Part shown: in pieces, positions 18,086 through 29,007 of the stretch
Position numbering within the stretch: position 1 is the first letter of the stretch
Layout of the letters: the number at the start of each line of letters is the position of its first letter
Origin: Cupriavidus sp. BIS7
GTDB taxonomy: Bacteria; Pseudomonadota; Gammaproteobacteria; Burkholderiales; Burkholderiaceae
Direction of reading: 5' to 3'
DNA: 64,000 bases
NCBI RefSeq assembly: GCF_000292345.1
Contig: NZ_ALOU01000019.1
Span: forward strand, 62,001 to 126,000
Made by a program: the position numbers and the translations under genes
Notes under the pieces: model-generated
What the model saw: the letters and a program-made list of their open reading frames with translations, nothing else
The model's database searches: none
Told to the model about the DNA's origin: nothing

Positions 18086-19027
18086 ATGTCCGCGCGTGCC
18101 AGCCTCCCAGTCGTACCTGTCCAAATGAGTTCCACGCCGCGCCGATCCCGCTTTCCACTGCCGCTAGATGCGGTGGTCGAGCGCAAGCCCGCGCCCGCGC
18201 GTACCGCCGGCATGCCGGCCGTGGGCAAGCGCGCGGCTGCTCCTGCGGCAGACCCAGTCAAGCCACGCAAGCCTGCAGCACCGCCTGCGCCTCCTCCGCT
18301 TCCCGGCAGTGCCGTGGAGGCGCGCGCGTCCGCCGCAACGGCTGGCGGCGGCGGCATGGCGTCGGACCGCGCACGCACGGCACTGGCGGCACGGCTGCGC
18401 GCGGGTGGCATACGCGACGAACGGGTGCTGGGCGCCATCGCCACGGTGCCGCGCCACCTGTTCATGGAGCCTGGTCTGGCCTCGCAGGCGTACGAGGATG
18501 CGGCGTTGCCCATCGGCCATCAGCAGACGATTTCCAAGCCGTCCGTGGTGGCGCGCATGATCGAGCTGCTGCGCGAAGGACTGCCGCCCGACCAGCCGCT
18601 CGAACGCGTGCTGGAAATTGGCACCGGCTGTGGTTATCAGGCGGCCGTGCTGAGCCTGGTGGCCCAGGAAGTGTTCTCCATAGAGCGGATTCGTCCGCTA
18701 CACGAACAAGCCAAGGCGAACCTGCGGCCGTTGCGCGTGCCAAATATCCGGCTGCACTATGGCGACGGGATGCTCGGCCTGCCACAGGCCGCGCCTTTTT
18801 CGTCGATCATCCTCGCCGCCGCGGGCATGGAAGTCCCGCAGGCGTTGCTGGAACAACTTGCCATCGGCGGGCGTCTGATCGCCCCGGTGGTTGCGCCCAG
18901 TACCGGTGCGCCGGGGCAGACCGTGACGCAGCAACTGCTGCTGATCGAGCGCCTCAATCGGCATCGGTTTCACAGGACTGCGCTTGAAGCGGTTTTCTTT
19001 GTGCCCTTAAAATCGGGCACCATCTGA
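18086..19027 (+). CDS. pcm: protein-L-isoaspartate O-methyltransferase
   Basis: Repairs isoaspartyl residues in aged proteins using S-adenosylmethionine. The catalytic domain (about residues 95-313) contains [22 protein letters not shown] and the SAM loop [16 protein letters not shown]. About 90 residues of Pro/Ala/Arg-rich low-complexity sequence precede it, making the protein (313 residues) longer than E. coli Pcm (208). No good RBS marks either ATG 18086 or ATG 18125, so the start is uncertain. Second gene of the surE-rpoS cluster. Confidence 0.94.
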   Translation: MSARASLPVVPVQMSSTPRRSRFPLPLDAVVERKPAPARTAGMPAVGKRAAAPAADPVKPRKPAAPPAPPPLPGSAVEARASAATAGGGGMASDRARTALAARLRAGGIRDERVLGAIATVPRHLFMEPGLASQAYEDAALPIGHQQTISKPSVVARMIELLREGLPPDQPLERVLEIGTGCGYQAAVLSLVAQEVFSIERIRPLHEQAKANLRPLRVPNIRLHYGDGMLGLPQAAPFSSIILAAAGMEVPQALLEQLAIGGRLIAPVVAPSTGAPGQTVTQQLLLIERLNRHRFHRTALEAVFFVPLKSGTI

Positions 19028-19035
19028 GTCGATCT

Positions 19036-19923
19036 ATGCACAACATCGTGAATTCGGACTATTTCGCACGAGTCGGACAACGTTTGAGCGTCGTGGCGCT
19101 CGCGGCAGTGCTGGCTGCCTGCGCCAACTCCCCCATGCCCGCACCGGTAGTGGACCGCACGTCCACGGCCGGTGGTGCCCAGCAAGCCGCCTCCACCGAG
19201 CCGGCGCCTGCCGGATACTATCGGGTCAAGCGAGGTGATACGCTTTACCGTATCGCGCTCGAAAACGGCCAGTCTTACCGTGATGTGGCAACCTGGAACA
19301 ACATGGTCAACCCGAACCAGATCGAGGTCGGCCAGTTGTTGCGCGTGGTGCCGCCGAGCGCGGACGTGAATGCCGCGCCGGGCGTGGCAACCGTGCCTGT
19401 GGCGTCTGGCGCCGTCCAGTCGCAGCCGATCGATTCGGCGCATCCTGTCGGGACGCCCGTAGGTACGTCGTCCGGTACGTCGTCCGGTACGCCGGCGGCC
19501 GCCGCAACGGCAGCGGCCGCTGCCACTGCCGCTGCGACCGCGGCTTCGGCGCCGGCGTCCGATATTCGCCTGGCCTGGCCGGCGAACGGTCAACTGGTCT
19601 CCAAGTTTGACGACAAGGGCAACAAGGGCATCGACATCGCCGGCAAAAAGGGCGATGCGGTGCTGGCTGCGGACGAGGGTCGTGTGATTCACGTGGGCCC
19701 CTTGCGCGGCTACGGGAATCTTGTCATCATCAAACACAATGACACGTACCTGACCGCCTACGGGCACAACGACAAGGTGCTGGTCACAGAGCAATCAACC
19801 GTCCGCAAGGGCCAGAAGATTGCCGAAATGGGTAACAGTGATTCTGACAGGGTCAAGCTGCACTTTGAGGTTCGCAAGAACGGAAAACCGGTCGATCCGA
19901 TGCGGTATCTGCCGCCACAGTGA
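19036..19923 (+). CDS. nlpD: NlpD-like LysM/M23 lipoprotein, catalytically degenerate
   Basis: Outer-membrane lipoprotein that in relatives activates the amidase AmiC during cell separation. 295 residues. The lipobox is VLAAC (Cys near residue 31), a LysM domain follows (YYRVKRGDTLYRIALENG...), then an Ala/Thr-rich linker and a C-terminal LytM domain. The LytM metal ligands are lost: NKGIDIAG replaces the usual HxGxD and LHFEVR replaces HxH, exactly as in known NlpD. It starts 8 bp after pcm and sits directly upstream of rpoS, whose promoter often lies inside nlpD. Confidence 0.95.
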   Translation: MHNIVNSDYFARVGQRLSVVALAAVLAACANSPMPAPVVDRTSTAGGAQQAASTEPAPAGYYRVKRGDTLYRIALENGQSYRDVATWNNMVNPNQIEVGQLLRVVPPSADVNAAPGVATVPVASGAVQSQPIDSAHPVGTPVGTSSGTSSGTPAAAATAAAAATAAATAASAPASDIRLAWPANGQLVSKFDDKGNKGIDIAGKKGDAVLAADEGRVIHVGPLRGYGNLVIIKHNDTYLTAYGHNDKVLVTEQSTVRKGQKIAEMGNSDSDRVKLHFEVRKNGKPVDPMRYLPPQ

Positions 19924-19929
19924 GGGTTC

Positions 19930-21090
19930 ATGCCACGCCAGAAAACTGTCTCATCCGGAGTTGTCAGCAGGACCCGTCGTCCCAAGCAGCCGGAAGGAAA
20001 AGCTGGCTTGGCAAGACATGACGACGGGATCGGTGCCGAGGTATTCGGGCAAGATCCTGCCTCCGAAATGGTGCCCGTCGCCGACGAGCCGATCACACCC
20101 GTTTCGCGCGCAGGTTTGCGTAATGCGGACCTGAATGCGGACGAAGCCGATCACGACGACGGCGACGAGGAAGAATCCGAAGAGGATGAGGAGGAGGGCA
20201 CTACCGAAGCCGCCGCCGAACCCGACGATTTCCGCACCGTATTGCATACGGAACTGGCGGCCGACACCGTCCAGCACTATCTCAATCGCATCAGTATCAA
20301 GCCGCTGTTGTCCGCGCCGGAGGAACTGCATTTCTCCACGCTGGCCAAGGGTGGCGATTTCTCCGCGCGCCAGGTGATGATCGAGCGCAATCTGCGTCTC
20401 GTGGTCAGCATCGCCAAGGGTTATCTCAACCGGGGCGTGCCGCTGCTCGACCTGATCGAGGAAGGCAACCTGGGCCTGATGCACGCGATCGAGAAATTCG
20501 ACCCGTCGCGCGGATTCCGATTCTCCACGTATGCCACGTGGTGGATTCGCCAGAGCATCGAGCGGGCGATCATGAACCAGGCGCGCACCGTGCGTTTGCC
20601 GGTGCACGTGATTCGCGAGCTCAACCAGGTCCTGCGCGCCAAGCGCCATCTTGAAAAAGGTGGCACAGACGGCCGCGACGCCAGCCTCGAGGACATCGCC
20701 CACCTGCTCGGCAAGACGCCGGACGAGGTGCAGGACGTGCTGGCACTCAATGAACATACCACCTCGCTCGACACGCCGTTCGATCTCGATCCGGGCTCAA
20801 GCCTGCTCGATTTCCTGTCCGACGAACATAACGCCGCTCCGGATCAGGAAGTGGCGCACCGCGAGCTGGAAAACCTGATGAAACTCTGGCTGGCACGCCT
20901 GTCGGAGAAGCATCGCTATGTGGTGGAGCGCCGCTTCGGCCTCAACCACATCGAGCCAGCCACGCTCGAGGAGCTGGCTGAGGAAATGGGTCTCACGCGG
21001 GAACGCGTGCGTCAGATCCAGCAGGAAGCGCTCGTCAAGCTCAAACGGCATTTCGCTTCGCAAGGTGTACGCAAGGACGCCGTTCTATGA
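19930..21090 (+). CDS. rpoS: RNA polymerase sigma factor RpoS
   Basis: Stationary-phase/general-stress sigma-70 factor, 386 residues. Region 1.2 starts near residue 115 ([21 protein letters not shown]), region 2 has [16 protein letters not shown] and [17 protein letters not shown], and region 4 ends with [21 protein letters not shown]. The N-terminus has an extra acidic stretch ([20 protein letters not shown]) and is about 50 residues longer than the E. coli protein. It follows nlpD by 6 bp, and its stop overlaps the ATG of the following nuclease gene. Confidence 0.97.
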   Translation: MPRQKTVSSGVVSRTRRPKQPEGKAGLARHDDGIGAEVFGQDPASEMVPVADEPITPVSRAGLRNADLNADEADHDDGDEEESEEDEEEGTTEAAAEPDDFRTVLHTELAADTVQHYLNRISIKPLLSAPEELHFSTLAKGGDFSARQVMIERNLRLVVSIAKGYLNRGVPLLDLIEEGNLGLMHAIEKFDPSRGFRFSTYATWWIRQSIERAIMNQARTVRLPVHVIRELNQVLRAKRHLEKGGTDGRDASLEDIAHLLGKTPDEVQDVLALNEHTTSLDTPFDLDPGSSLLDFLSDEHNAAPDQEVAHRELENLMKLWLARLSEKHRYVVERRFGLNHIEPATLEELAEEMGLTRERVRQIQQEALVKLKRHFASQGVRKDAVL

Positions 21091-21923
21091 CCCCTGTGCT
21101 GGTATTCGACATCGAGACGATTCCCGATGTCGACGGCCTGCGCCGTTTGCATGACCATCCCGCATCGATGAGCGACGCCGAAGTCGCCGAGCATGCGTTT
21201 GCCGCCCGCCGGGAAAAGTCCGGCTCCGACTTCCTGCCGCACTATCTGCAACGCGTGGCCGCGATTTCGTGCGTGCTGCGCCGGACGCAGCGCGATGGTT
21301 CGGCGGTGTTTCATGTCGGCTCGCTCGGCACGCTCGAGGATGGCGAGGCCACGCTGATCCAGAAGTTCTATGAGCTGATTGCGCGCTACAGCCCGCAGCT
21401 CGTATCGTGGAATGGCGGTGGCTTCGACCTGCCCGTGCTGCACTACCGTGGTCTGATCCACGGCGTGGCGGCGCCGCGCTACTGGGAAATGGGCGAGGGC
21501 CGCGACGACGATAGCCGTGACTTCAAGTGGAACAATTACATCAGCCGCTATCACATGCGGCACCTGGACCTGATGGACCTGCTGGCGATGTACCAGCCGC
21601 GCGCGAGCGCGCCGCTCGATGACCTGGCCAAGCTGTGCGGATTCCCCGGCAAGATGGGGATGGATGGCAGCAAGGTCTGGGAGGCGTTTCAGGCAGGGAA
21701 GCTCAACGAGATTCGCGATTACTGCGAAACCGACGTCGTCAACACGTACCTGATGTACTGCCGCTTTCAACTCATGCGCGGCGGCCTGACGCCGCGTGAG
21801 TTTGATCTGGAGGTGGCGCTCGTGCAGGAATCGCTGGCCGAACTGCCGGGCGAGCAGTGGATGGAGTATCTGCGCGCGTTCCGCCTGCAGCCGCTGAGCC
21901 CCGAGAGCGAAGACGACTGTTGA
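21087..21923 (+). CDS. PolB-like 3'-5' exonuclease domain protein
   Basis: 278-residue DEDD-type exonuclease. Exo I is [10 protein letters not shown] at the N-terminus, Exo II is [12 protein letters not shown], and the Exo III region is [13 protein letters not shown]. This is the stand-alone exonuclease domain family related to family B polymerase proofreading domains. It overlaps the rpoS stop by 4 bp, so it is translationally coupled to it. The substrate (DNA or RNA) is not known from sequence. Confidence 0.88.
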   Translation: MTPVLVFDIETIPDVDGLRRLHDHPASMSDAEVAEHAFAARREKSGSDFLPHYLQRVAAISCVLRRTQRDGSAVFHVGSLGTLEDGEATLIQKFYELIARYSPQLVSWNGGGFDLPVLHYRGLIHGVAAPRYWEMGEGRDDDSRDFKWNNYISRYHMRHLDLMDLLAMYQPRASAPLDDLAKLCGFPGKMGMDGSKVWEAFQAGKLNEIRDYCETDVVNTYLMYCRFQLMRGGLTPREFDLEVALVQESLAELPGEQWMEYLRAFRLQPLSPESEDDC

Positions 21924-21924
21924 G

Positions 21925-22779
21925 TTAAAGGTCCACCGTCAGGTGGATCGGCTGATGGTCCGACGCATCAGTCAAACCGTTGACCTCGCACCGCCGCACC
22001 TTCCCGACCAGATCGTCGCTGACCAGCATGAAGTCGCATGCAAACGGCGGCTCGGGCCACTGCTGCTTGTCGTAAAGCGCGCAGGTAGGGGCGTGTGGCT
22101 GCCCCGGATGCATATGGATCCAGGCATCCCGCCAGTCGGGGGTGCCGTCGCCATAGGGTTCCAGCATGCGCCGATAGGCGAAGTCATCTGGCCGGCTGTT
22201 GAAGTCACCGCACAGGATTGCTTCGCTTGGCCGCGGCTCGGGTGTGAACGGGCCGGGTTTGCTTTCCGATCGCCCGGGGTGGCGTGCGTGCCCGCACGCC
22301 TGCGCATGCCAGTCGCGCAGGGCCTCGGCCTGGGCGGCGCGTTGCGATGTCGAGTAGTACTCCAGGTGCGTGCAAATGATGCGCAGCGGCCGCGTGCCGG
22401 TCTGCACCGTCACTTCCAGCGCCACGCGGGGCATCGATGCCACGTCGGGGTCCGCCGGCCACGGCAGGGCATGGCGGAAGATCTCGCGTACTGGCAGGCG
22501 CGTGGCCACGACGTTGCCAAACTGGCGAGGGCTGCCGTCGCGGTGCGTGCGGTCGACGCCCGGGGCAAAAATCACCCGATATTCCGGCAGTAGCGTGGCC
22601 AGTTCAGCGACCTGATCGGTTTGCGGCTGCCCGGCCAGGTCGGAGAAGCCGCGTGTGACTTCCTGCAGGCACAGCACATCGGCATCGGCCATCCCGCGCA
22701 GGGTGTTGATGGTGCGAGCCAGGTCGACCTTGCCGCCGGCGCCCCGGCCCCACTGGATGTTCCAGGAAATCAGTTCCAT
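21925..22779 (-). CDS. endonuclease/exonuclease/phosphatase family protein
   Basis: 284 residues with the EEP fold motifs: SWNIQWGRG (Asn), VLCLQEVT (metal Glu), [10 protein letters not shown], and the terminal [14 protein letters not shown] (Asp-His). Family members include exonuclease III-like nucleases and phosphodiesterases. ATG 22779 gives the usual N-terminus (MELISWNIQ); the longer frame is rejected. Convergent with the upstream exonuclease gene, with 1 bp between the stops, and divergent from rlmD. Confidence 0.88.
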   Translation of the reverse strand: MELISWNIQWGRGAGGKVDLARTINTLRGMADADVLCLQEVTRGFSDLAGQPQTDQVAELATLLPEYRVIFAPGVDRTHRDGSPRQFGNVVATRLPVREIFRHALPWPADPDVASMPRVALEVTVQTGTRPLRIICTHLEYYSTSQRAAQAEALRDWHAQACGHARHPGRSESKPGPFTPEPRPSEAILCGDFNSRPDDFAYRRMLEPYGDGTPDWRDAWIHMHPGQPHAPTCALYDKQQWPEPPFACDFMLVSDDLVGKVRRCEVNGLTDASDHQPIHLTVDL

Positions 22780-22826
22780 TGCTCGCCTCTTCGCCCGGCT
22801 TTTCCATGACGGCGCTGTGACTGGAC

Positions 22827-22832
22827 TACAAT
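22827..22832 (+). promoter_or_regulatory. candidate rlmD -10 box
   Basis: TACAAT on the plus strand, 35 bp before the GTG start chosen for rlmD, giving a short normal leader rather than a leaderless one. Confidence 0.45.
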
Positions 22833-22867
22833 CGCGCTTCTGCAAAACAATACGTCAGGTCTCACTG

Positions 22868-24280
22868 GTGTCTCAAGCCGTGTCTACCCAGCCCACTCAA
22901 GCGGGCAGCCCAGGTGTGGTGCCCACTGCTCCCGCCGCTTCCACCGACCCCGTCGTCAAGATCGACAGCCTCGACATGGAGGCGCGTGGCGTTGGCCGTC
23001 TGGAAAACGAGGATGGCACGCCCGGCAAGGTGATCTTTGTCGAAGGCGCGTTGCCCGGCGAAACCGTCTCCTATCGCAGCTTTCGCCGCAAGCCAAGCTA
23101 CGAACAGGCTCACCTCGTCGAGGTGAAGCAGGAGTCGGTGATGCGCGTGCAACCCGGTTGCCAGCATTTTGGCGTCTGCGGCGGCTGCTCGATGCAGCAC
23201 CTCGATTCGCGTGCGCAGTTGGCCATCAAGCAGCGTGTGCTCGAAGACAATCTCTGGCATCTGTCGAAGGTGAAGCCCGACGTCGTGTTCCGCCCGATCG
23301 CCGGGCCGGATTGGGGTTACCGCTACCGTGCCCGCCTGACCGTGCGGTACGTGGCCAAGAAGGGCGGGGTGCTGGTAGGTTTCCATGAGCGCAAGAGCAG
23401 CTACGTGGCGGACATGACGCGCTGCGAGATCCTGCCGCCACATGTGTCGGCGATGCTGGTGCCGCTGCGGGAGCTGGTGACGGGCCTGTCGATCCGCGAC
23501 CGCATGCCCCAGATCGAACTGGCCGTCGGCGCAGAGGTAACTGCACTTGTGCTGCGTATCCTCGAGCCTCTCACCGATGCTGACAAGGATCTGCTGCGTG
23601 CCTTTGCCGATCAGCACCATGTGCAATTCTGGTTGCAGCCGAAGGGGCCCGATACGGTCTATGCGTTTTACCCGGCCGACCAGGAACTGGCATATACGCT
23701 GCCCGAGTTCGGTATCCGCATGCCGTTCAAGCCGACGGACTTCACGCAGGTCAATCACCAGATCAACCGCGTGCTGATTGGGCGCGCGCTGCGTCTGCTC
23801 GATGCGCAACCGACTGACCGCCTGCTCGACCTGTTCTGCGGTATTGGCAACTTCACGCTGCCGCTGGCTACGCAAGGGGCTTCGGTGACCGGTATCGAAG
23901 GCAGCGACGCACTGACCACGCGAGCGCTGGCCAATGCCGAGTACAACGGGCTGGCCGGCAAGACGTCGTTTGCATGCCGCAACCTGTTCGAAGTGACCGC
24001 TGAGGATATCGCCGCGCTGGGCCGATTCGATCGCTGGCTGGTCGATCCGCCGCGCGAGGGCGCGCTGGCTGTCTGCAAGGCGCTGGGTGAACTGAACCAG
24101 GCCGGGAGCGACGTGCTGCCGAAGCGCATCGTCTATGTGTCCTGCAGCCCGGCGACGCTCGCGCGCGATGCCGGTCTGCTGGTGCATGAGGCCGGCTACC
24201 GTATGGCTGGAGCCGGCGTGGTCAACATGTTCCCGCATACGTCGCACGTGGAGTCGATCGCCGTGTTCGAGCGCGATTGA
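22868..24280 (+). CDS. rlmD: 23S rRNA (uracil-1939-C5)-methyltransferase
   Basis: Methylates U1939 of 23S rRNA. 470 residues. An N-terminal TRAM domain ([34 protein letters not shown]) is followed by the 4Fe-4S cysteines ([15 protein letters not shown] plus a later CEILPP), the SAM motif [14 protein letters not shown] and the catalytic Cys in [12 protein letters not shown]. Start GTG 22868 is preferred because a promoter-like TACAAT lies 35 bp upstream, but GTG 22880 is possible. It is followed by a symmetric terminator. Confidence 0.95.
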   Translation: MSQAVSTQPTQAGSPGVVPTAPAASTDPVVKIDSLDMEARGVGRLENEDGTPGKVIFVEGALPGETVSYRSFRRKPSYEQAHLVEVKQESVMRVQPGCQHFGVCGGCSMQHLDSRAQLAIKQRVLEDNLWHLSKVKPDVVFRPIAGPDWGYRYRARLTVRYVAKKGGVLVGFHERKSSYVADMTRCEILPPHVSAMLVPLRELVTGLSIRDRMPQIELAVGAEVTALVLRILEPLTDADKDLLRAFADQHHVQFWLQPKGPDTVYAFYPADQELAYTLPEFGIRMPFKPTDFTQVNHQINRVLIGRALRLLDAQPTDRLLDLFCGIGNFTLPLATQGASVTGIEGSDALTTRALANAEYNGLAGKTSFACRNLFEVTAEDIAALGRFDRWLVDPPREGALAVCKALGELNQAGSDVLPKRIVYVSCSPATLARDAGLLVHEAGYRMAGAGVVNMFPHTSHVESIAVFERD

Positions 24281-24300
24281 AGCAGCGCCGCATGCGCATG

Positions 24301-24329
24301 AAAAAAGCCGCCCGAGGGCGGCTTTTTTC
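24301..24329. terminator. bidirectional intrinsic terminator
   Basis: A-run, stem GCCGCCC/GGGCGGC with a GA loop, then a T-run of six. The A/T symmetry lets it stop rlmD from the left and the Bax-inhibitor-like gene from the right. Confidence 0.92.
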
Positions 24330-24380
24330 TTTGGTTGGGGCAGCGCTCGAGACGCTACGGAACCCCTTGGCTAACGTCTA

Positions 24381-25088
24381 TCAGTCGCGGCTGCCGCCTG
24401 CAATGCCCAGCAGGGCCAGCAGGTTCACGAACACGTTGTAGACGTCCAGGTAGATCGCCAGCGTGGCCGTGACATAGTTGGTTTCACCACCGTTCACAAC
24501 GCGCTGAACGTCGATCAGGATGAACACCGAGAAAATGCCGATGGCGATCACCGACAGCGTGATCATCAGCGCCGGCAGTTGCAGCCAGATATTGGCCAGG
24601 CTGGCCAGGATCAGCAGGACCACGCCAACGAACAGGAACTTGGCCAGGCCGGAGAAATCGCGCTTGCTGACGCTGGCAATGGTGGCCATTACGCCAAACA
24701 CCGCGGCGGTGCCGCCGAATGCGTACATGATCAGCGCGGGTCCGTTCGAGAACGACAGCGTGAAGCTGAGGATGCGCGCGAGCATCAGGCCCATGAAGAA
24801 CGTGAAGGCCAGCAGCAGGACCACACCCATGCCGCTGTTCTTGGTCTTCTCGATGGCAAACATGAAGCCGAAGGCAACGGCGAGGAACAGCACCGCCGAC
24901 ATCATCGGGCTACCCGCGATCAAGGTCGTGAAGCCAGTGACCACGCCGATCCACGCGCCGATCACGGTCGGGATCATCGAAATGGCCAGCAGCCAGTAAG
25001 TATTGCGAAGGACCCGGTTGCGGACAGCCACATCGGTGGCGTTCGCAGCACTATTGCCGAAACCGTAGGTGTTCAGCTTATTGTTCAT
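24381..25088 (-). CDS. Bax inhibitor-1/YccA family membrane protein
   Basis: 235-residue inner-membrane protein with seven hydrophobic segments, including TYWLLAISMIPTVIGAWIGVV and VLFLAVAFGFMFAIEK, and the C-terminal NVFVNLLALLGIAGGSRD typical of the family. E. coli YccA relatives interact with FtsH; others act as calcium leak channels. ATG 25088 with RBS AGGAG is clear, and the longer frame is rejected. Convergent with rlmD and divergent from ndk. The hflK/hflC genes, which also modulate FtsH, lie about 12 kb away. Confidence 0.93.
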   Translation of the reverse strand: MNNKLNTYGFGNSAANATDVAVRNRVLRNTYWLLAISMIPTVIGAWIGVVTGFTTLIAGSPMMSAVLFLAVAFGFMFAIEKTKNSGMGVVLLLAFTFFMGLMLARILSFTLSFSNGPALIMYAFGGTAAVFGVMATIASVSKRDFSGLAKFLFVGVVLLILASLANIWLQLPALMITLSVIAIGIFSVFILIDVQRVVNGGETNYVTATLAIYLDVYNVFVNLLALLGIAGGSRD

Positions 25089-25426
25089 GGTGACTCCTGT
25101 CATCAGTATCGGTGAGACGCCGGGGCAACCCGGCAGGCACAGCGCCAATGTGGCATCGCGCCCGCGGATTTGCAAGGGGGCTTTGTATTAACAATATCCC
25201 TGTGCAATGGTTGTTCTCCGAAAACGCAAACATTTGACGGGGTTTCGGGAGTTCTGTTCCCGTGGCCTTCGTGCAAATGTAGCTTATAAGGCATTTTACC
25301 TATCCAAAACAGGCGTGCCGACTGCTTGGAGGATGGCATTGGGGTGCAGGCTCGAAACCGTCATGCGGTCGTGCTAGAATTGCACGTTTAATCCATTTGT
25401 AACCCCTTCATTTTTCGGAGTTTTTC
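25089..25426. other. intergenic region between the Bax-inhibitor-like gene and ndk
   Basis: 338 bp without a supported gene. It is less GC-rich than its surroundings and must hold the divergent promoters of both flanking genes. The clearest element is TAGAAT at 25373-25378, a -10-like box about 50 bp before ndk. No riboswitch, hairpin terminator or small ORF with an RBS was recognised. Confidence 0.6.
25373..25378 (+). promoter_or_regulatory. candidate ndk -10 box
   Basis: TAGAAT about 50 bp before the ndk ATG; no strong -35 hexamer at the expected spacing. Confidence 0.4.
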
Positions 25427-25852
25427 ATGGCGATCGAACGCACCCTGTCGATTATCAAGCCGGATGCCGTGGCCAAGAACGTTATCGGCCAGATCTACGC
25501 CCGTTTCGAGGCCGCTGGCCTGAAAGTCGTTGCCGCCAAGATGGTTCACCTGTCGCGCGGTGAAGCCGAGCAATTCTACGCCGTGCACGCTGCCCGCCCG
25601 TTCTTCAAGGACCTGGTGGACTTCATGGTTTCGGGCCCGGTCATGATCCAGGCACTGGAAGGTGAAAACGCCATTGCCAAGAACCGCGACCTGATGGGCG
25701 CCACCGACCCGAAGAAGGCTGAAAAGGGCACGATCCGCGCCGATTTCGCCGACAGCATCGACGCCAACGCCGTCCATGGTTCGGACGCTTCGGAAACGGC
25801 TGCCGTGGAAATTGCCTTCTTCTTCCCGGGTATGAACGTTTACAGCCGCTGA
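25427..25852 (+). CDS. ndk: nucleoside diphosphate kinase
   Basis: Transfers the gamma phosphate between NTPs and NDPs by a phosphohistidine ping-pong. 141 residues, typical. The N-terminus is [20 protein letters not shown], and the catalytic His lies in [20 protein letters not shown] precedes the ATG. It is followed 49 bp later by rlmN, the usual order in Burkholderiaceae. Confidence 0.98.
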   Translation: MAIERTLSIIKPDAVAKNVIGQIYARFEAAGLKVVAAKMVHLSRGEAEQFYAVHAARPFFKDLVDFMVSGPVMIQALEGENAIAKNRDLMGATDPKKAEKGTIRADFADSIDANAVHGSDASETAAVEIAFFFPGMNVYSR

Positions 25853-25901
25853 TTGTCTCTGACATCACGACTGAACCTGTAGTCAAGCTGGAACTGCCGT
25901 C

Positions 25902-27056
25902 ATGAATGATCTCGTCAACCTGCTCGACCTCGATGCGGACGCGCTCACCGCTTATTGCGGCGAGCTCGGCGAGAAGCCGTTCCGTGCGCGGCAGCTGCAA
26001 CGCTGGATCCACCAGTTCGGTGCCAGCCGCTTCGACGCCATGTCGGATCTCGCCAAGTCGCTGCGCGAAAAGCTTGCGACGCGTGCCGAGATCCGCGCGC
26101 CTTCCGTCATTACCGACAACATTTCGTCGGACGGCACGCGCAAATGGCTGATCGATGTCGGCGCCGGTAACGCGGTGGAGACGGTGTACATCCCCGAGGA
26201 CACGCGCGGTACGCTGTGCGTGTCGTCGCAGGCGGGGTGCGCCGTCAATTGCCGTTTCTGTTCGACCGGCAAGCAGGGTTTCTCCCGCAATCTCTCGACC
26301 GGCGAAATCATCGGCCAGCTCTGGATGGCTGAATTCGCAATGCGCGCCCAGCTGGGCCGGGGCCCCAAGGACGAGCGCGTCATCTCCAACGTGGTGATGA
26401 TGGGCATGGGCGAGCCGCTGCTCAACTACGACGCGGTCGTGCCGGCGATGCGGCTGATGCTCGACGACAACGCGTACGGCCTGTCGCGCCGGCGCGTGAC
26501 GCTGTCCACGTCCGGCGTGGTGCCGATGATGGACCGTTTGTCGAAGGACCTGCCCGTGGCACTGGCCGTATCGCTGCACGCGTCGAACGATGCGCTGCGC
26601 GACGTGCTGGTACCGCTCAATCGCAAGTATCCGCTGGCCGAACTGATGGCGGCGTGCCGCCGCTACCTGGCATTCGCGCCGCGCGATTTCATTACTTTCG
26701 AATACTGCATGCTCGACGGCGTCAATGACACCGTCGAACACGCGCGGGAACTGCTGAAGCTTGTGGCCGACGTGCCGTGCAAGTTCAACCTTATCCCGTT
26801 CAACCCGTTCCCGGAATCCGGGCTGAAGCGCTCGAACAACGAGCAGATCCGCCGCTTCGCCCAGGTGCTGATGGATGCGGGTATCGTCACGACGATCCGC
26901 AAGACCCGCGGCGACGACATCGACGCCGCATGCGGCCAGCTTGCTGGCGAGGTCATGGATCGTACCCGTCTGTCCGAACGCGGCAAGTTCGGCAAGATCA
27001 CGCCACTGGTGCCGGTGGTTGAGGCCGGCACCTCTCGAGAGGCCCGTCCTGCATGA
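25902..27056 (+). CDS. rlmN: dual-specificity 23S rRNA/tRNA adenine-C2 methyltransferase
   Basis: Radical SAM enzyme methylating A2503 of 23S rRNA and A37 of some tRNAs. 384 residues. The CxxxCxxC cluster ligands are C113, C117 and C120 ([10 protein letters not shown]), followed by GEIIGQLW and [13 protein letters not shown]. The resolving Cys is in [13 protein letters not shown] near the C-terminus. Its stop overlaps the pilF start by 4 bp. Confidence 0.97.
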   Translation: MNDLVNLLDLDADALTAYCGELGEKPFRARQLQRWIHQFGASRFDAMSDLAKSLREKLATRAEIRAPSVITDNISSDGTRKWLIDVGAGNAVETVYIPEDTRGTLCVSSQAGCAVNCRFCSTGKQGFSRNLSTGEIIGQLWMAEFAMRAQLGRGPKDERVISNVVMMGMGEPLLNYDAVVPAMRLMLDDNAYGLSRRRVTLSTSGVVPMMDRLSKDLPVALAVSLHASNDALRDVLVPLNRKYPLAELMAACRRYLAFAPRDFITFEYCMLDGVNDTVEHARELLKLVADVPCKFNLIPFNPFPESGLKRSNNEQIRRFAQVLMDAGIVTTIRKTRGDDIDAACGQLAGEVMDRTRLSERGKFGKITPLVPVVEAGTSREARPA

Positions 27057-27829
27057 CCCGTCTGATTGTTGCTGCCCTGTTCGGGCTGATGCTGTCTGCC
27101 TGTTCGTTGCCGCCTGCACCTGCGCAGGACATCCAGACCGCTTCCGATCAGACTTCTGCCAACAAGCGCGCCACTATCCGGCTGCGGCTGGCCACACAGT
27201 ATCTGGAGGCCCGTCAGTATCCGGTAGCGCTTGACGAGGTCAAGCAGGCCATCAATATCGATCCGACGCTGGTTGATGGCTATCACGTCCGTGCGCTGAT
27301 CTACATGGGCATGAACGAGAATGCCCTGGCTGAAGACAGCTTCCGCACCGCGCTGAGCATGCGCGAGAACGACCCGGACGTGCTGAACAACTACGGCTGG
27401 TTCCTTTGTCAGAACCATCGCTACGCGGAGGCGAAGGCAACGCTGCAGCGCGCGGTGCAGGCGCCGTCGGTCAACGGGCCGGTGAGGCCGCTGACGAACC
27501 TTGGTGCCTGCGAGATGCGCAATGGCGACCTGGCGTCGGCTGAGAAGAATCTACAGACGGCCTACGGTTATGACCGCAACGATCCGGCCGTTCTGACCAA
27601 CCTCGCGCAACTGAGCTTCCAGCGCGGGAACATGGCTCAGGCCAAACAGTATGTCGACCGCGTCAACGGCAGTCGCTTCGTCAGCGCGCAATCCCTCTGG
27701 CTGGGTGCGCGCATTGCCCGTCGTCAGGGCGACGCCGATACGCAAAACGCACTCACGGCGCAACTGCGCAGCCGGTTCCCGGACTCGCGCGAGCTGACCG
27801 CATACGAGAGAGGAGCTTGGGATGAGTGA
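27053..27829 (+). CDS. pilF: type IV pilus biogenesis lipoprotein PilF/PilW
   Basis: Outer-membrane pilotin that helps PilQ secretin assemble. 258 residues. The lipobox is LMLSAC (Cys near residue 16), followed by about four to six TPR repeats (for example [25 protein letters not shown]). It overlaps rlmN at the start and rodZ at its end, placing it in one operon. No other pilus gene is in the window. Confidence 0.93.
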   Translation: MTRLIVAALFGLMLSACSLPPAPAQDIQTASDQTSANKRATIRLRLATQYLEARQYPVALDEVKQAINIDPTLVDGYHVRALIYMGMNENALAEDSFRTALSMRENDPDVLNNYGWFLCQNHRYAEAKATLQRAVQAPSVNGPVRPLTNLGACEMRNGDLASAEKNLQTAYGYDRNDPAVLTNLAQLSFQRGNMAQAKQYVDRVNGSRFVSAQSLWLGARIARRQGDADTQNALTAQLRSRFPDSRELTAYERGAWDE

Positions 27830-28964
27830 ACAAGAGCGCGCCGGTAGCCAGGCCGCAGCGACGGAACACGTCGGCGGTGGCGCGACAGACTCCGAACGCG
27901 AGGCCGTGGCCCGCGAAATCGGGGCGCAACTGAAAGAAGCCCGCGAGGCCCAGCGGCTGTCGCTGGAAGATGTCAGCGCGCGGCTGAAAGTGGCATCGTC
28001 AAAGCTCGTCGCGATCGAGTCCGGCAATGTGTCGAGCCTGCCCGACGTGACGTTTGCCAAGGGCGTGATGCGCGCCTATGCACGCGCGCTGCAGGTCGAT
28101 ATCGACGGGTTGCTGGGCCGCTATCACGCGCAGGCCCAGGCCGCGCCGGTGACAGGGATCACGCGCCGGAACGAAGGTGCGCTCAACCAGGCCTTCGACG
28201 ATCGCAACCGCTTTGGCACGAAGGGTGTCGGTGGTGCTGGCGGACGGTGGCTATGGCTGGTCTGCGTGCTGGCACTGATTGGCGTTGGCGGCTACTTCGG
28301 CTTCGATCACGCCAAGGCCTGGCTGGAGACTCACAGCAAGAAGGCTGCAGAAGCGCCGGCACCGGCCGTGGAAGAGCGGGCCACTGAGCAGAGCAATAAT
28401 GACGGCACGGTGAGCGCAACGCTGCCGCCGGTGATGACGGGCAACGATTCGCCCGCGCCTTCGGAGGCGGCACCGGCATCGGCAGCGCCCGCGGTGCCTG
28501 CGGCACCGGCAGCGTCGGCAGCATCGGCCGCACCTGCGGCCCAAGCCACACCGGCACCTGCCGTGGCAAAGAAGCCGGACCCGGCGACCACTTCGAGCGG
28601 AATGCCGCTGGCAACCGGTGGTGCGCTGACCTCATCCGAAGCGGCGTCCGCACCTGCTGTCGTGGCTGTCGCAACACCGGCCGTAATACCGGTCGCTACG
28701 GCGCCAGCCGCGCCGACAGGCGCCGGTGCAGTGCAGATCCGCTTCTCGGCCGATACCTGGTATGAAGTCCGCGATCGATCCGGCAAGGTCATCCTGGGCG
28801 GAACGGCCAAGGCTGGCGATGCCGTGTCGGGCGGCGGCGCGGGTGCTCCCTTCAAGGTCATCCTTGGCAATGTAAAGGGCGTGGAATCGCTGACGCACAA
28901 TGGTGCGATGGTGAACCTCCAGTCGGCCAACCGGAACAACGTGGCGCGCCTGACCCTGCAGTAA
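27822..28964 (+). CDS. rodZ: RodZ-like cytoskeletal/HTH membrane protein
   Basis: 380 residues. The N-terminal cytoplasmic helix-turn-helix (EIGAQLKEAREAQRLSLEDVSARLKV) normally binds MreB. One transmembrane segment follows near residue 145 (WLWLVCVLALIGVGGYFGFD), then a long Ala/Pro-rich periplasmic linker and a C-terminal DUF4115 domain (IRFSADTWYEVRDRSGKVILGG). Roles in rod-shape maintenance are known for the family. It overlaps pilF by 8 bp and precedes ispG. Confidence 0.92.
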   Translation: MSEQERAGSQAAATEHVGGGATDSEREAVAREIGAQLKEAREAQRLSLEDVSARLKVASSKLVAIESGNVSSLPDVTFAKGVMRAYARALQVDIDGLLGRYHAQAQAAPVTGITRRNEGALNQAFDDRNRFGTKGVGGAGGRWLWLVCVLALIGVGGYFGFDHAKAWLETHSKKAAEAPAPAVEERATEQSNNDGTVSATLPPVMTGNDSPAPSEAAPASAAPAVPAAPAASAASAAPAAQATPAPAVAKKPDPATTSSGMPLATGGALTSSEAASAPAVVAVATPAVIPVATAPAAPTGAGAVQIRFSADTWYEVRDRSGKVILGGTAKAGDAVSGGGAGAPFKVILGNVKGVESLTHNGAMVNLQSANRNNVARLTLQ

Positions 28965-29007
28965 TTGACGGGTGGCGCGGCCAGCCATGCAACAAGGTGG
29001 TAACGCA

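Noticed and set aside
19570..19920. NlpD as an active M23 peptidase
   Set aside because: The zinc ligands HxGxD and HxH are replaced by NKGID and LHF, as in known non-catalytic NlpD.
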